Positions 1-11,452 of a stretch of 64,000 bases of DNA are shown here, piece by piece. The notes beneath the pieces were generated by a model. It searched no databases, was not told where the DNA came from, and saw nothing but the letters and a program-made list of their open reading frames with translations. Positions within the stretch are counted from its first letter, which is position 1; every line of letters starts with the position of its first letter. The DNA lies in assembly GCF_000372725.1 (NCBI RefSeq), contig NW_005195085.1, positions 251,014 through 315,013 of the forward strand, written 5' to 3'. A program made the translations under genes and the position numbers. The DNA is from Emiliania huxleyi CCMP1516. Lineage: Eukaryota > Haptophyta > Isochrysidales > Noelaerhabdaceae.

Positions 1-2
1 GT

Positions 3-152
3 CACGCGGGGGACCCCCACTGCCCCCAGTCGTGCCCAGCTCGCACCGAGACGACGCCGCTTTGCCCAGCGTATCAGCGCGACCAGCTCATGAACTTTCT
101 GAGCGACGGGGAGACGTGCCCAGTGCAGCCCGTCAACCGATTTTTGTCGTGA
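3..152 (+). CDS. 3' end of an unidentified Cys-containing protein (partial)
   Basis: Reading from base 3, one frame stays open for 49 codons and stops at TGA 150-152. It encodes a short tail with several cysteines (HCPQSCPAR, PLCPAY, ETCPVQPVNRF). The 5' part lies outside the window, so no family can be assigned. Another frame is also open past this point, so the choice rests only on the plausible cysteine-rich composition. Bases 153-836 after it contain no ORF I consider real. Confidence 0.3.
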   Translation, partial: HAGDPHCPQSCPARTETTPLCPAYQRDQLMNFLSDGETCPVQPVNRFLS

Positions 153-836
153 GCGCCGTCCGTGCCTGATTCTCAGGGCCTAGGGGTTAGAGTACGGCTT
201 GCGGAAGTCAGTAGGGGTACCGTGGCGTCGCCGTGGTGGCCCACCGCCGCATGCACAGGCGCCGCGTTTTTTTTCTGTTTCGCGTTTTTCTTGGTTCACA
301 TGCACACACATGCACATGCACATGTGTGCAGTTGTGAGTTGAAGGGCTGGCGAGGGTACGGAGACCACGCACCTGCTCTTCACAGCTCAGAGCTTTGCCT
401 GGCGGGCAGAGCAACCATGCCGTGCAGTGACCAGTCGTGGAGAGCGAAAAGCACACCATCATAATGTGCTGAAGCAAGGCAAAGCTTGCGTTGTGAATCG
501 GCTTTAAAAAAAGCAAGGGAAAGCGACCGTGCGTCCCCTTTTTCCAGAGACGGATATCCGCCCCTGAAAAGCGAAGCGTGGACTCAGTCTCACCAGGTTG
601 AAGGGTACCGCCTCTGTTCCGTTCACACCACAATGCGTAGCGTGCTCCCCGGCTCGGCCCCCGGCGGGCAGATCACCTGCACCGCACCTCCGCCCGGGAG
701 GGTAGCCACGAACACCGTGCCGGGAGTAACTCCGTCGGGCACCACAACCTGCAGCGCCTATCCGCAGCAATGTGTGTGAACGGACGCGGACGGCACCACC
801 CCATCCTGCGGCGGCGGGCGGCGCCGGCTCGGGGGA

Positions 837-909
837 CGGCGGCGGCGGCGGCGGCGGCGGCTGCTGCTGCTGCGGCTGCTGCGGCGGCGGCGGCGGCGGC
901 GGCGGCGGA
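837..909. repeat. GGC/GCT trinucleotide microsatellite
   Basis: An almost uninterrupted run of GGC with a few GCT units. It produces long but spurious poly-Ala, poly-Gly and poly-Cys reading frames on both strands. I see no conserved coding signal in 510-1240, which I treat as the intergenic space downstream of the DUF1415-like gene. Confidence 0.8.
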
Positions 910-1240
910 AACGGCGGAAACGGCTCGAGCTGCGGTGGGCTTGCCGACGGCGGACGGGGCGGCGCCAGCTCGGCCGTCAGCTCGCCCCTCTCGCGCCTCC
1001 GCTCCTCCTCGAGCGAGTCTCGTCCCGCCTATTCCCACACCGTGCGCTGTGAACTGACCCTGCTCACACGCCTGCGAGAGTGCTGTTCGTTGCTCTTCCC
1101 GATGCCCTTCTCTCGCGAGTGGCTATCTGTGTGCCTGTGTGTGCTCCTCTCACTGCAACCGTCTCCCCGCCCAGCTATGGATCGGTCCTCCTCAACGTCC
1201 GGTGTCCGGTCACTCTCGTCAGACGGTGTGTCTTCATCTC

Positions 1241-2731
1241 TCACTCTTCTCTGTCCCGCCTCCAGCGCCGCACGGATATTGCGCGTGTAGAGCGAGGACG
1301 ACTTTCGCCGTCGCTCGGCCGCCTAGGACTAGTTGTCGATTCATTACGAATTCGCTGATTGAGACGGTGCTCGCGCGGTAGCTCGGCCGCCTCGAGCTGG
1401 CGCGCCCAGAGCACGTTGATCAGCGCGTGCGGGCTGCGGCGCTGGTAGGACCCCGCCCACCGCAAGTCGCTCTCTGAGCTGCTCGCCTGACGAGAGTAAA
1501 TCACTCCGTGACTTGACCAGCGACCCCGCCCGCCGCGACTCGCTGCCCGCGCTGTGCTCGCCGCCAAAACGGCGTCGTGCTCGCGCAAGTACCGCCGCAG
1601 CTTGGAGGGAGAGTGCATGTGGCCGAACCGGTGGCGCGCCAGCCACGCGTCACTCGGCGTCTCGTACTGCGGGTGGAAGCAGACGATGCCTGCCTCGATC
1701 AACCTCGGGTGAGACCTCGGCGCTTGAGCGACCACTGCGGGCGGGGATCGCAGGACGGCGCCGAGTGTGCGTCCCAGCCCCGCCGCCAGCACCGACGCCT
1801 CGAGGAGCGGGAAGACGGTCCTGTGCCACTCGCCCCACCTGCGACCAAAGTAGCAGTGGCAAGCGAAGAGTAGCAGCGGATGGACTGTTACTGACACCAC
1901 TCCGCCCCGCCTGTCGTCCCACGACGGCGCGGACAGCACGATCGACGAGAGGCTCTCCTCCCCGCCCTCGGCCATGCCGCACGCGGCGGCCCAGAAGTCG
2001 ACGAGCAGCGAAGCCACCTATCCGCGACCCACACCGCCGTGAACAGACGCTGCGCGCCGACGCCACAGGCTCGAACACCAGCCAAGGCGCCTGTTCACAC
2101 CCACGCTGTGAATGGGTGCTGTTCAGCGGCTGAATTGTACGATGAGCAGCGCGGGCAGCACCGAGCCGGCCTCGCTGTGCGCGTAGGCGATCGGCGCGGG
2201 ACGGACGCCGAACGACTCGAGCCCGGAGCCGGAGACCTCTGCCGACGCCGTGTACGGGCAGAACCGCAGGCCGAGCGGGCTGAGCGTGCGACGCACCCAC
2301 GCCGCGGTACGCGATCTAGCGAGCTCCTCCGGAGGCAAGGCAATCGCGGAGGCGGCGGCGGTGGCTGCCGCGGCGGTGGCGGCGGGCGGCGGCTCCTCGC
2401 TGGCGGCGGTCCTCCTCAGTCCTCGCACGGGAGCGTCGCCTGGAAGCGGCGCGAAGCCGCGCTCGGAGGGAGGAAGCAGCTCCTGCATCTCGAGCAGATC
2501 TGACAGCGCGCGCTGGTCCGCCGCCGGCAGCGCCAACGTGCCGCTGCCCTCCGACAGCCAGCGCCAAAACGCGTACTGCTGCCGGCCTCCACGCGGCTCG
2601 CCACACCAAGAGAGGCTGGCGTCGCTCTCGGCGGCGAGCCAGCGCTCTGTTGCAAGGCGGCCGACTGGAGAGGCCCTGAGCGGCGCGGGCAGCAGGCCAG
2701 CCGTCGCGAGCGTCACCGGGGCCAGCTCCAT
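1241..2731 (-). CDS. DUF1415-like domain protein, two exons
   Basis: The model is complement(1241..2017, 2141..2731), 455 aa. The ATG at 2729-2731 gives MELAPVTLATAG. The family signature is clear in two places: exon 1 has a W-x-RRTLSPLGLRFCPYT segment like the family's LCPFA motif, and exon 2 has GIVCFHPQYETP followed by HSPSKLRRYLREHD, matching the SFHPdYqF and SPyPmlHLLRE motifs. The 123-nt intron (GTACAATTC ... GATAG) joins LLI to VASLLVDFW without a frame change and carries GTGAACAG inverted repeats. DUF1415 is a family of unknown function, usually about 180 aa. Here there is a long N-terminal extension with a proline/alanine-rich stretch. The tail after roughly 1500 is Arg/Ser-rich and unlike the family, so the true stop or a further intron may lie earlier. 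Confidence 0.66.
2018..2140 (-). mobile_element. Intron of the GTGAACAG inverted-repeat family
   Basis: On the minus strand the intron contains GTGTGAACAGGCGCC near its middle and the inverse GCGTCTGTTCAC about 40 nt later, plus a second TTCACAGCG/GCTGAACAG pair near the donor. The same short inverted repeat recurs in introns of unrelated genes: 22123-22174, 24964-24993 and 29815-29886. It is therefore listed as an introner-like element rather than an ordinary intron. Confidence 0.55.
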
Positions 2732-2952
2732 GACGAGGCCGCCCGGCTCTCGAGGTCTCTTGGAGCGAGCCCCGCGTACGCCGTAGTTTGTTTTCTTCTG
2801 GGTGTGTGGCGAGCGAGCTAGCGCTGCTTGCAACACATATGGCGATGGCGCTGAGAGGTTCCTCTTTTTTTATAAAAAGGAAGCATGGCGATGAGGAGCA
2901 GCGAACAAGTAGGGACCCTAGCGTGGTTTTATACCAAAAGGAGGGCTACACG

Positions 2953-2982
2953 AGGAGAGAGAGAGAGAGAGAGAGAGAGAGC
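2953..2982. repeat. (GA)n microsatellite
   Basis: A GA dinucleotide run lies in the space between the DUF1415-like gene and the minus-strand gene that ends at 3017. Bases 2839-2870 just upstream match, in inverse orientation, the end of dispersed repeat B (the GAGGAACCTCT segment). Confidence 0.7.
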
Positions 2983-3016
2983 TACTCGAGGCCCTCTACG
3001 CTGGGGCGCCGGCGCC

Positions 3017-3631
3017 TTACTGGGCGCCCCCCGCTCCCTTCCCCTTAGAGCCCCCCATCCCGCTAGCCCCCCCCCGCGGTCCCTCGCGGCCGCGCGACGC
3101 CGCACCAATGGCGCGCTGTGCCTCGTCCGCGAGCGCCGTCCAGAGCTGCACCGACAGTCGCTGCAGCGCAAACGGCATCCATTCGCGCGCCGACCACGAC
3201 GTCTGGTCGTACTGCCACCACGTGAGCTTCCGGCCCGCCACCTTAGCCACCCGCATCAGCAGCTCCTCCACCCCCGCGCTCATTGCGCCGAACTCCTCGA
3301 AGAGCAGCGCCTCCACACGGCACTTCCCCTCTGCGTCCGTGTACTGGCCCTTGAAAGCCTCGACCGTCCCGGTCCCCGTCCGCGGGTCCCACATCCCCAC
3401 CCTCCCGCCCCTGTCCCCGCCCTCCACGCCCAGAACCGTCTCGCGGGCGCGTGGCAGCGTGTTGCCGCAAGCGACAAACGCCCCCATGCGCCCCACCCCT
3501 TCACCCTTGGGTTTCTTGCCGTCGTGCCTGGGCATCCCAGCTGTGTGCTGGTGCGGGTCCCCACGGGTGAACCCCACCCCCGAGGGGTCCAACGGCACAC
3601 CGGCAAAGATCTTCAGCGGCGCGGCCTCCAT
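3017..3631 (-). CDS. Unidentified 204-aa protein
   Basis: A minus-strand frame from ATG 3629-3631 to a stop at 3017 encodes a protein of balanced, non-repetitive composition: MEAAPLKIFAGVPLD, VEAFKGQYTDAEGKC, ALLFEEFGAMSAGVEELL, TWWQYDQTSWSAREWMPFA. It is hydrophilic, Trp-rich near the C terminus and ends in a Gly-rich tail. I do not recognise the family. The sense is supported by the amino-acid pattern and by the lack of a comparable frame on the plus strand. Its ATG is only 24 nt from the ATG proposed for the divergent BTB gene. One of the two starts is therefore probably wrong, or the two promoters overlap. Confidence 0.5.
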   Translation of the reverse strand: MEAAPLKIFAGVPLDPSGVGFTRGDPHQHTAGMPRHDGKKPKGEGVGRMGAFVACGNTLPRARETVLGVEGGDRGGRVGMWDPRTGTGTVEAFKGQYTDAEGKCRVEALLFEEFGAMSAGVEELLMRVAKVAGRKLTWWQYDQTSWSAREWMPFALQRLSVQLWTALADEAQRAIGAASRGREGPRGGASGMGGSKGKGAGGAQ

Positions 3632-3655
3632 CGCTCCCGCCTCGGCCAGAGCTCG

Positions 3656-4186
3656 ATGGCGTCCCGCAAGCGCGCTCGCACCTCCTCCTCGTCCTCCTCT
3701 GGCGTCACCGTCGTGCTCGCGGGCAGCCCCTTGGGGTCCAAGATGGCCGCCTTCTGGCGCGCCGGCGACCTCACCGACGTGGTGGTCACTGTCGAGGGCC
3801 GCTCCTTCCCTGCCCACCGTCTCGTGCTCGCGGCCGGCGCCGAGTACTTCGAGAAGCTGTTCAAGTCGGAGTGCCGCGACCGCGAGGCCCCGACCATCAA
3901 GGACGAGCTGCCCGCCGCCGCCTTCGAGCCCCTCCTCGCCTTCCTCTACGAGGGCTCGGTCGCCGTGGCCGAGGAGCTGATCACGCCGCTGCTGCACGCG
4001 GCGGACTACCTGGGCGTCGAGCCGCTCAAGGAGGCGGCGGCGGGCGCGCTGGTCGCGCGCCTCGCGCCATCCAACGCGCTCGCCACGTGGGCGCTCGCCG
4101 AGCGCCTCTCGCTGCCGAGTCTGGCCGAGGCGGCCAAGCAGAACAAAGAAGAGGCGACGGGAGGAACCGGCGGAGGATGCAGTGAC
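3656..4186 (+). CDS. BTB/POZ-domain protein, first exon (3' end unresolved)
   Basis: From ATG 3656 the frame encodes MASRKRARTSSS, a serine run, then a BTB/POZ domain at about residues 35-140: GDLTDVVVTVEGRSFPAHRLVLAA, EYFEKLFKSE, the LPAAAFEPLLAFLYEGSV strand-helix and LLHAADYLGVEPLKEAA. BTB domains mediate dimerisation and often recruit substrates to cullin-3 ubiquitin ligases. Residues after SLPSLAEAAKQ become low complexity. A strong donor (GAC|GTGAGAC) at 4187 runs directly into a CA repeat, so the gene is probably spliced or truncated there. The frame stays open to 4744 through the repeats, but that extension is poly-His/Thr and not credible. A possible acceptor, CTTGTAG at 4629-4635, does not lead to a convincing exon. 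Confidence 0.7.
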
Positions 4187-4190
4187 GTGA

Positions 4191-4635
<445 letters not shown>

Positions 4636-4730
4636 CAAACCGACGTGCTCGAGCTGCGGAGTGGGTCGCTCGCGCGCGCTCGTAATCTGGCCTTCTGGCT
4701 CACCAGCGCTGTCTCCCACCAACCTCCAGC

Positions 4731-6775
4731 ATGGCCACACATGACGAGGACGACGGCTTGTGCGTGCTCTGCTACGCGCAGCCTCGCGTGCTCCGCTATC
4801 GCCCGTGCGGCCACTGCGTGGCGTGCGAGCGCTGCGCCATCCGGCACGTGCTCGCACAGCTTCAGGCGGGCGAACTGCGGCCGCGCTGCTCGCACGGCTG
4901 CGGCGCGGAGATTGTGGACGTCTTGCGGGTCGAGCGGGCCGACCCGCCGATCTTTGAGCGCGACGAGGGCAACGCAAGCTGTCAGCCGGGCGCGCACAGC
5001 CTCGAGGCCTTCCTCGAGCGCGCGGCGCAGAAGGTCCTCCGCTGCAGCGTGGCGCAGGACGCGAGCCAGGCGTGGCTGCGCCTGCGCGAGGCGGCCGGCG
5101 CGCGGCGGCAGCTCGCCTTCTTCGAGGCGGTCGAGGCGGGCGACCTCGACGGCTGCGTCGCGCTGCGTCGCGCGGGCGCGTCGGTGAGCGCCGCCGACCG
5201 CCAGCAGCTCCAGCCGCTGCACATCTGCGCGCAGCTCGGCCTGGTCGAGCTCGCCCGCTGGCTGGTGTCGGAGGGAGCGGCGGTCGGCGCGGTCGCGAAC
5301 GGGCAGGTCGCGCTGCACTTTGCGTGCGTGCACGGCGAGCTTGTCTTTGCGCAGTGGCTGGCGGAGGAGGGCGCGGACGTGCACTGCCGCGCAGACAACG
5401 GCGCGGCGCCGCTGCACGGCGCGTGCCAGGAGGGGCACCTCGAGGTTGCGCGCTGGCTGCTCGACGCCGGCGCCGCGGTCGACCCGCCCGACGAGGACGG
5501 CTCTGTCCCGCTGCACGCCGCATGCCAGGAGGGGCACGCCGAGGCGGCTCTGCCCCCGCACCACGCCCCTCCCCCTGCCCCCGCTCTCTATCCCCGCCGC
5601 CCGCCCGCACTCGCCTCTCGCCATCGCCCACCCCACCGCCGTTCGGAAGGCTCCAGACGACGAGCGTGACACGATTGCGAGCGTGATGACACGATGCGAG
5701 CGTGACACGATTGCGAGCGAGCGTGACACGATTGCGAGCGTGACACGACTGCGGTAGGTGGCGCAGCTGCTCCGCGAGCGCGGCGCCGACCTGGCCGCCG
5801 CCGATCTGGACGGCCGCACTGCGCTGCACTTCGCAAGCGTCAACGGGCACCTCGAGGCGGGATGCCTTACCCGCAATGCCTCAGACAGCCCCGAGAGCGC
5901 AGCATGCCTTGCCAGGGCAGTGCGCCGGCTTCTGTCGCGCGCCTCTGTCGCGCGGGGCGGTGCGTGCCCTCCTGCTAGCCAGCGCACGCCCTCCTTCCTT
6001 GGCAGGTCGCTCGGTGGCTGGTTGGCGAGGGCGTCGCGGCGGACTCGCGCGATGCGATGGGCAGGCGAGCGCTCGATGACACCGTGCCTTGTCGATGACA
6101 GATGACTGCTTACTTGCTCGTGCTGGGGCAGGCGAGCGCTCGACTACGCATGCTTCAGCGGGCACACGGCGGTGGCGCGGTACTTGTGCGGCTTGGCGAG
6201 CGGCGCGTGCCGGACGGAGACGGAGTTGCGGCTGGTGCTGCGACACCCGCGCCTCAAGCTCGAGCAGTACACCGAGAGGCGCACAGCGCCGAGACGCGCC
6301 GAGACGCGCGGAGATGTGCCGAGATGCGCCGAGATGTGCTGAGATGCGCGGAGATGTGCTGAGATGCGCCGAGATGCGCGCCAAGATGCGCCGAGATGTG
6401 CCGAGATGCGCCGAGATGTAGCACACCGAGAGGCGCAGGCATTTCACATCCGCATGCCGTGGGGCTCCTGCCTGTGCCATGGCCGTGGAGAGAGGAGAGG
6501 GGTCGCCAAGCAGTCGCCCCACCCGCAGCGTGTGGAGGCGTTCGCCTTGCCTTAGGCTCGTGATCGGAGGCTACTGCATCTCAGCCCTGCAGAGGCTCGC
6601 GGCCACCGAGCTGAGAGCGGTGGGGATCGAGGGCGGGGCGATGAAGCAGGGGCACGCTGCCAGGCTCGCGAAGCACTTTCACGAGGCGGTGGAAGAGGTG
6701 GCGGGCAGCGCCGTCGCTTCGCTCGGCGAGGGGATATTCACCGGGTTCTCCCTCGATAGGACTGAAGGGGGATGA
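4731..6775 (+). CDS. RING finger plus ankyrin-repeat protein (putative E3 ubiquitin ligase)
   Basis: The model is join(4731..5543, 5758..5856, 6006..6064, 6132..6278, 6556..6775), about 445 aa. The N terminus has a C3HC4-type RING: CVLCYAQP at residues 11-18, then RPCGHCVACERC and, after the helix, CSHGCGAEIVDV. Ankyrin repeats follow from about residue 125 (QPLHICAQLGLVELARWLV; APLHGACQEGHLEVARWLL; VPLHAACQEGHAE) and continue cleanly across exons 2-4 (VAQLLRERGADL; VARWLVGEGVAAD; ALDYACFSGHTAVARYL). RING-ankyrin proteins are typically E3 ligases that bind substrates through the ankyrins. All four introns appear to use GC donors. Introns 3 and 4 are flanked by 18-nt (6059/6126) and 15-nt (6269/6423) direct repeats. 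Exon 5 could start at 6433 instead; the two alternatives share a frame. A diverged repeat C sits between them. Confidence 0.75.
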
Positions 6776-7028
6776 TGGAGTGCCCTTGTCATCCGCAAGG
6801 CTTTTTTGCGTTTCTGGAAAGAAAGAAAAGGACGCGGGGGCAACTCGAGGGCAGGAAACCGGCCTGCGTTTCAGCTTTCACAAAGCCCGCTTCTTCTTGT
6901 ACCTCTGTGTGTGTGTTTTTTAGTGCCCCAGTGTGCAGTCCCGTGCCTCGTGTCGTGCGAGGGAAACAAATAAAATTCTTCTTTCGGCCATTCTTCTTTC
7001 GCCACACGCGTGTGTGACTGTGAGTGAG
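6776..7028. other. Downstream region of the RING-ankyrin gene
   Basis: An A/T-richer stretch after the stop includes AATAAAATTC at about 6968, a possible polyadenylation signal. I see no gene here. Confidence 0.4.
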
Positions 7029-7140
7029 TATTCTTGATACGAAACCACGACGACACACACCAGTCGACTCGCATCGGTTGCCTCCATGAACGGCGGAGCT
7101 ATTCTCGCGCCCACACCACACCTGGCTCCAACGTTATGAT
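7029..7140 (+). repeat. Dispersed repeat D, copy 1
   Basis: The segment starting ATTCTTGATACGAAACCACG and ending CACCTGGCTCCAACG is repeated almost base for base at 28493-28600. A short inverse match to its first bases (CGTGGTTTCGTATCAAG) occurs at 57108-57126. No coding content was recognised. Confidence 0.75.
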
Positions 7141-7320
7141 GTATCTTATTCCGGGGCCCGTGTGCGGGGAGCGAACCTTAGCGACCGCCCAGAAGCTTTC
7201 TGAGCGACCCAATCGGGCCGGGATCATCAGCATATGTCCCCTCCACAACATCGTGGGCGTTTGAGCGGTATTTGAGGACCACCGCCACTCTGAAGTTCGG
7301 CCGGGTGGTCTGCAGACCCC
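7134..7320 (+). repeat. Dispersed repeat A, truncated copy
   Basis: This segment matches the first 185 bases of the longer copies at 14077-14590 and 36229-36770 (CTTATTCCGGGGCC ... GGTGGTCTGCAGACC), then diverges. On the minus strand the shared part encodes a fragment ending VVEGTYADDPGPIGSLRKLL. Confidence 0.75.
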
Positions 7321-7324
7321 GTGA

Positions 7325-7925
7325 GGACCTCTGCTGTGAGGACCTCTCACGCTCTCGCTGGCAAGCCTCGGCGTGGCCACGCGCTCTGACCCCTGTGCCA
7401 CGGCGCTCACTCTGGCTTCGGCTGTCCACCATCTCGCTGCCTGCTTGCGTCTCGCGCTACCTCGCTCCACCCAGGACCACCGGGTGGGTAGCGCGCGATC
7501 AGAGAACAAACACCGGTAGTTATAGAGAGGAGGAATATGAGAACTACTGTCTGTCAATGTGTGCATGTTTTGTTTGTTCCATTCGTTGTTTTCTTTTCGA
7601 CGGTAAAGTTCGCTGTAAAATTCTTTTTGCGCACCTCTGACAAGTCCGGCAAGCGCACCTCTGCTACGAGGACCTCTGCTGCGTGAGGACCTCTAAGACT
7701 GTGAGGACCTCTCACGCTCTCTAAGCCTCGGCGTGGCCGCGCGCTCTGACCCCTGTGCCACGGCGCTCTCTCTGGCTTCGGCGTTCCACCATCTCGCTGC
7801 CTGCTTGCGTCTCGCGCTACCTCGCTCCACCCAGGACGACCGGGGAAGCGCGCGATCAGAGAACAAACACCGGTAGTTATAGAGAGGAGGAATATGTTAA
7901 CTACTGTCTGGCAATGTGTGCGTCT
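7325..7925 (+). repeat. Local tandem duplication of about 240 bp
   Basis: Bases about 7328-7560 and 7680-7922 are near-identical, containing GTGAGGACCTCTCACGCTCT, CTCTGACCCCTGTGCCACGG and GGTAGTTATAGAGAGGAGG. They are separated by a divergent spacer with more GAGGACCTCT units. A short (AC)n lies at 7996-8016. The frames through the region differ between copies and contain no recognisable protein, so I treat it as non-coding. Confidence 0.7.
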
Positions 7926-8102
7926 GCGTCGCACTCGCGCAGTGAAGCCTGTCCCGTTTCTCTAAAATTCCTAGTGTCGTGTGAGTGAGTGAGTGTACAC
8001 ACACACACACACACACTACGGTCGGCTTGTAAAATTCTTTTTGCGCACTCTGACTAGTCCGGCGCCGGCTACAAGCCCGCAGCGAATCCGCCTGTGCCGC
8101 CG

Positions 8103-11100
8103 ATGCGCCTGCGCGCCGCCGCCGCCGGCCTCGTGCCCTTCCTCCTCGTCGCGCTCTACTGGCAGCACGCCTCCTCCAGCGCCGCCGGAAGCGACCGCGC
8201 GCTCGTGCGGCAGCAGGTGCAGCGCACGGCGGTCGTGGCGGCTGAAGCGGCGGCGGTGGCGGCGGCGGCAAAGAGCTCGGCCGCAGCCGCACATGCGACG
8301 GCGGCACCGCCGTCGGCATCCACAGTCGCCGCCAAGGACACACCCGCGCCAAAGCCCGGTGCGGTTGCGGCGGCGGCGACGCCGGCGGCGGCGGCTCACA
8401 TCGTCGCGCCCGCGGCGGAGGCGCGAGACGTGGCGCTTGACTGGGGTCCGCCGACGCTGAGCAGCAAGCGCATCATCGACGGCTCGCCAAACTATCTGCC
8501 GGTGCCCAATGCCGAGGGCCCGGCGCCCGATGACATGGCGTGGCGGAAGGAGGTGTCGAGCGACCCGTCGGTGCCATGCCCGGCGGGCCGGCGGCCGTAC
8601 CACACTATCCTCACCGCGCAAGGGTCGCTCTACCAGCAGTGGCAGACAAAGATCTTCTACTACCACTTCCGCAAGCAGCAGGCGGCGGGAGGACGCTGCA
8701 CCGAGATGACTGGCTTCACTCGGCTGCTGGCGGGCAAGCCGGACGAGCTCATGCCGACCATTCCGACAGTGGCGGTGCCCGAGGCTAGAAGCCGAACACA
8801 CACGCCTTCTTATTCCGACGAGCACTCAGAGGGCACCGCACTCAGCTGCATTCAACCGCATTCAGCAGTATACGCTGTGTCCGTACCCCCTGTATCCACG
8901 CCGGTGCTCTTGAGTACGCTGCACGATACCGTATCCACACCCCGACCTTGCGTTTGTGGTGTAGGTGCCCGAGGCTGGGCACAACGTGACGCGCGGGTTC
9001 CCGGTCATCAACCGGCCGTGGAGCATGCTCCTCTTCATCGACATGAAGGAGTTTAGGGAGCGCATCATCGAGCGGTACGTCTACATCGCCGAGACCGACC
9101 ATTTGCTGCGGCACGACATACCGAACCGCGCGCCTGGAGCCGAGATGGAGCCGAGATGGAGCCGAGATGTAGCCGAGGTGGAGCCGAGGTGGAGCCGAGG
9201 TGGAGCCGAGATGGAGGAGGTGTGCCGAGATGGAGCCCAGGTATAGACGGACCACTTGCTGCGGCACGACAACGCCCGACCGCACGCCACGTCCGGCCGT
9301 GAGCAGGCGCGACGCCGCAGCTGGCCGTCGGCTACTTCTTCCCGTACATGTCGCCAAAGGACCCAAAGTCGGGCGGGATCGCGCAAAAGTGGCTGCCGGA
9401 CACGAAGGTTGCGGACATGCCGCCCGTCGGCCCGTCGCCGATTCTGATCCACGTCGCCGATTCAGAAGCTGAATACGTATTCTTGTATCCAACCAGCACT
9501 CGAGAGGACACCGTACTCCACTGTATTCAGCTGCTTTCAGCTGTATTCACTGTATTCCTATCCGTTGTATTCACGCGGTGCTCTGAAGGCACTGCGCAAC
9601 ACCGCCCTGATGTTGGTGTATTCAGCACGTAGGTCGACTTGCTCCGCGCCGTGACGCCGCTGTGGTACGAGCTCTCGTGGAAGCTGAAGCGCGACCCCGA
9701 GGCCAACGCCGCCTACGGGTGGATGCTCGAGATGTGGGGCTACTCGATTGCCGCGGCGCGCCTGGAGAGCCTTCCCTTCGTCCCCAGTAGTAGATAGGCG
9801 CAACACACAGACACACGAGCGAGACGCTGCCCGGTGCGTGTCGGCATGCGTGGCCTGGCCTGCTTCATGGCGTCGGGCTCGGCCGGTAGGCGCGCCTCAA
9901 GATCAAGCACTTTGTGTGGCAGCGGATCCAGATCGAGCCGTCCGCGGCTTGGCACCAGACGCTCTCGGAGCGGGACGGCGATTGGGCCCCCGCGGTCGAT
10001 CCCTTCATCTACCACTACACCTTTGGCGTTGAGTATTTGTTGGATGGATCCCCAGTGGTGGGTGGCAAGGGCACGTGGTCGCTGGACAAGCGAAACTACT
10101 TCGGCGCCGCGCCGCCGCCCGACCTCAAGGCTCCGCCAGAGTGCGCGCAGGAGGCGGGGCGCGTGTGGTGGGGCATGTTCAACGAGGCGATCGGCAACCT
10201 CACCAAGGAGGGCCAGTGGTACGGCCGCACGGGGCAGAGCACGCGCTCACGCACCAGCGACGAGAGCACCGAGCTCGAGGCGGCGATGGGGGCGCTGGGA
10301 AAGGAGCTGGTGGACGGCGGTCAGTGGCTGATTGGCAACGAAAAGGCGCCGCTGCAATTCTTCCGGCGGGGCAAGCTGTGGACCAAGTGGGGAGGGGGCA
10401 CGTGGAGGGTGACTGGCGGCACAAAGGTGGAGATGCAGCTCTGCGGCGCCGTCACGCTCACTTTCGACTCTGCCACGGCGCCGACACGCTTCGACTACAC
10501 CGCGGGGGGGAGGGCCGGCAAGGGCGTCCGCGACCCCGCATTCGCCGCCGCCGCCGCCGCGCCGCCGGACGCGTCGCCGCCGTGTGGATCCGCGGCGTGC
10601 GGCTCGCAGGTCCGTCCGCACCGACCTCGGCTGGACCTGCGCTCGGCTCGTGCTCGGCAGACCTCGGCGGCTGGACTTGGGTTGCGCTGCGCGTCGGCTG
10701 CACCGCGGTCGCACCTCGGCTGCATCTCGGCCGCACCCTGACCGCACCGCGGTCGCACCTCGGTCGCACCTCGGCCGCACCTCGGCCGCACCTCGGCCGC
10801 ACCTCGGTCGCACTTCGGCCGCACCTCAGCCGCGCTCCCTGCGTGCCTCCCCTATGCCAGGCTCGCACCCTCAGCCGGCTGCGCGGGCACGGCCCCTGGG
10901 CACTCGGTGACGCGCCCATTTCCGGCGGGCGAACCGGGTACGCCTTCTACCGCGGCGGCATGGCAGCGACGCCCGACGGAGCAGCAAAGTACCGGCCGCT
11001 TCCCGACAGCGCTGACGTGGAGCTGAGCATCGGCAGCAAGCGGGCTCTTGCTTCGTACTGGCGCGCCGCCCGTCTCGTCACGGCGGTTGGTGTTAGCAGG

Positions 11101-11452
11101 CGGCGACACTTTCCTCCTTCGCACCGAGGGTATCGTCGGCTGCTACCAGGTCCATGCCGTGTGGCTACGACTCGGCCACATCTCGGCCACTTCTTGGCCA
11201 TCTCTCGGACACCTCTCGGCCACCTCTCGGCCACCTCTCGGCCACGTGCCGGCCGGCGAGTCGGCCAGTCGTGTCGCATCTTAGCTGTTCTCGGCCTCAT
11301 CTCGTCCGGCCTTGTAACGTTCAGCCACGGTCCTGCCGCAGGTGCACGTCGCGAGGCAGCGGGACAAGCACGCCATGAAGCTGTGGGTGCCGATGCGGCA
11401 CGTCTCGATGGAGTACACGGGCTGGCGCGACTCGGGGGGGTGCAAGCTGTAA
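8103..11452 (+). CDS. HPAT-like peptidyl O-glycosyltransferase (hydroxyproline O-arabinosyltransferase type)
   Basis: The model has eight exons: 8103..8774, 8965..9127, 9307..9452, 9633..9755, 9890..10609, 10861..11062, 11100..11149, 11342..11452, giving 728 aa. The N terminus MRLRAAAAGLVPFLLVALYW is a type II signal anchor followed by an Ala-rich stem, which suggests a Golgi enzyme. The catalytic region follows the plant HPAT order: PYHTILTAQGSLYQQWQTK, MTGFTRLLAG, GFPVINRPWS, YVYIAETDHLL (the xxDH metal-binding position), YFFPYMSPKD, YGWMLEMWGYSIAAA, FIYHYTFGVEYLLDG, TWSLDKRNYFGAAPPPDL. These enzymes add arabinose to hydroxyproline in secreted proteins. The proline-rich secreted protein next door (11834-13573) is a plausible type of substrate, but that link is only inference. 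The C-terminal third (about 425-728) is an extension of unknown role. Introns 2, 4 and 6 need GC donors; intron 6 is only 37 nt. Introns 1 and 3 belong to a shared family. Confidence 0.8.

Noticed and set aside
673..1290. Ala-, Gly- and Cys-rich ORFs on both strands
   Set aside because: Produced by the GGC microsatellite; flanking residues show no conserved pattern.
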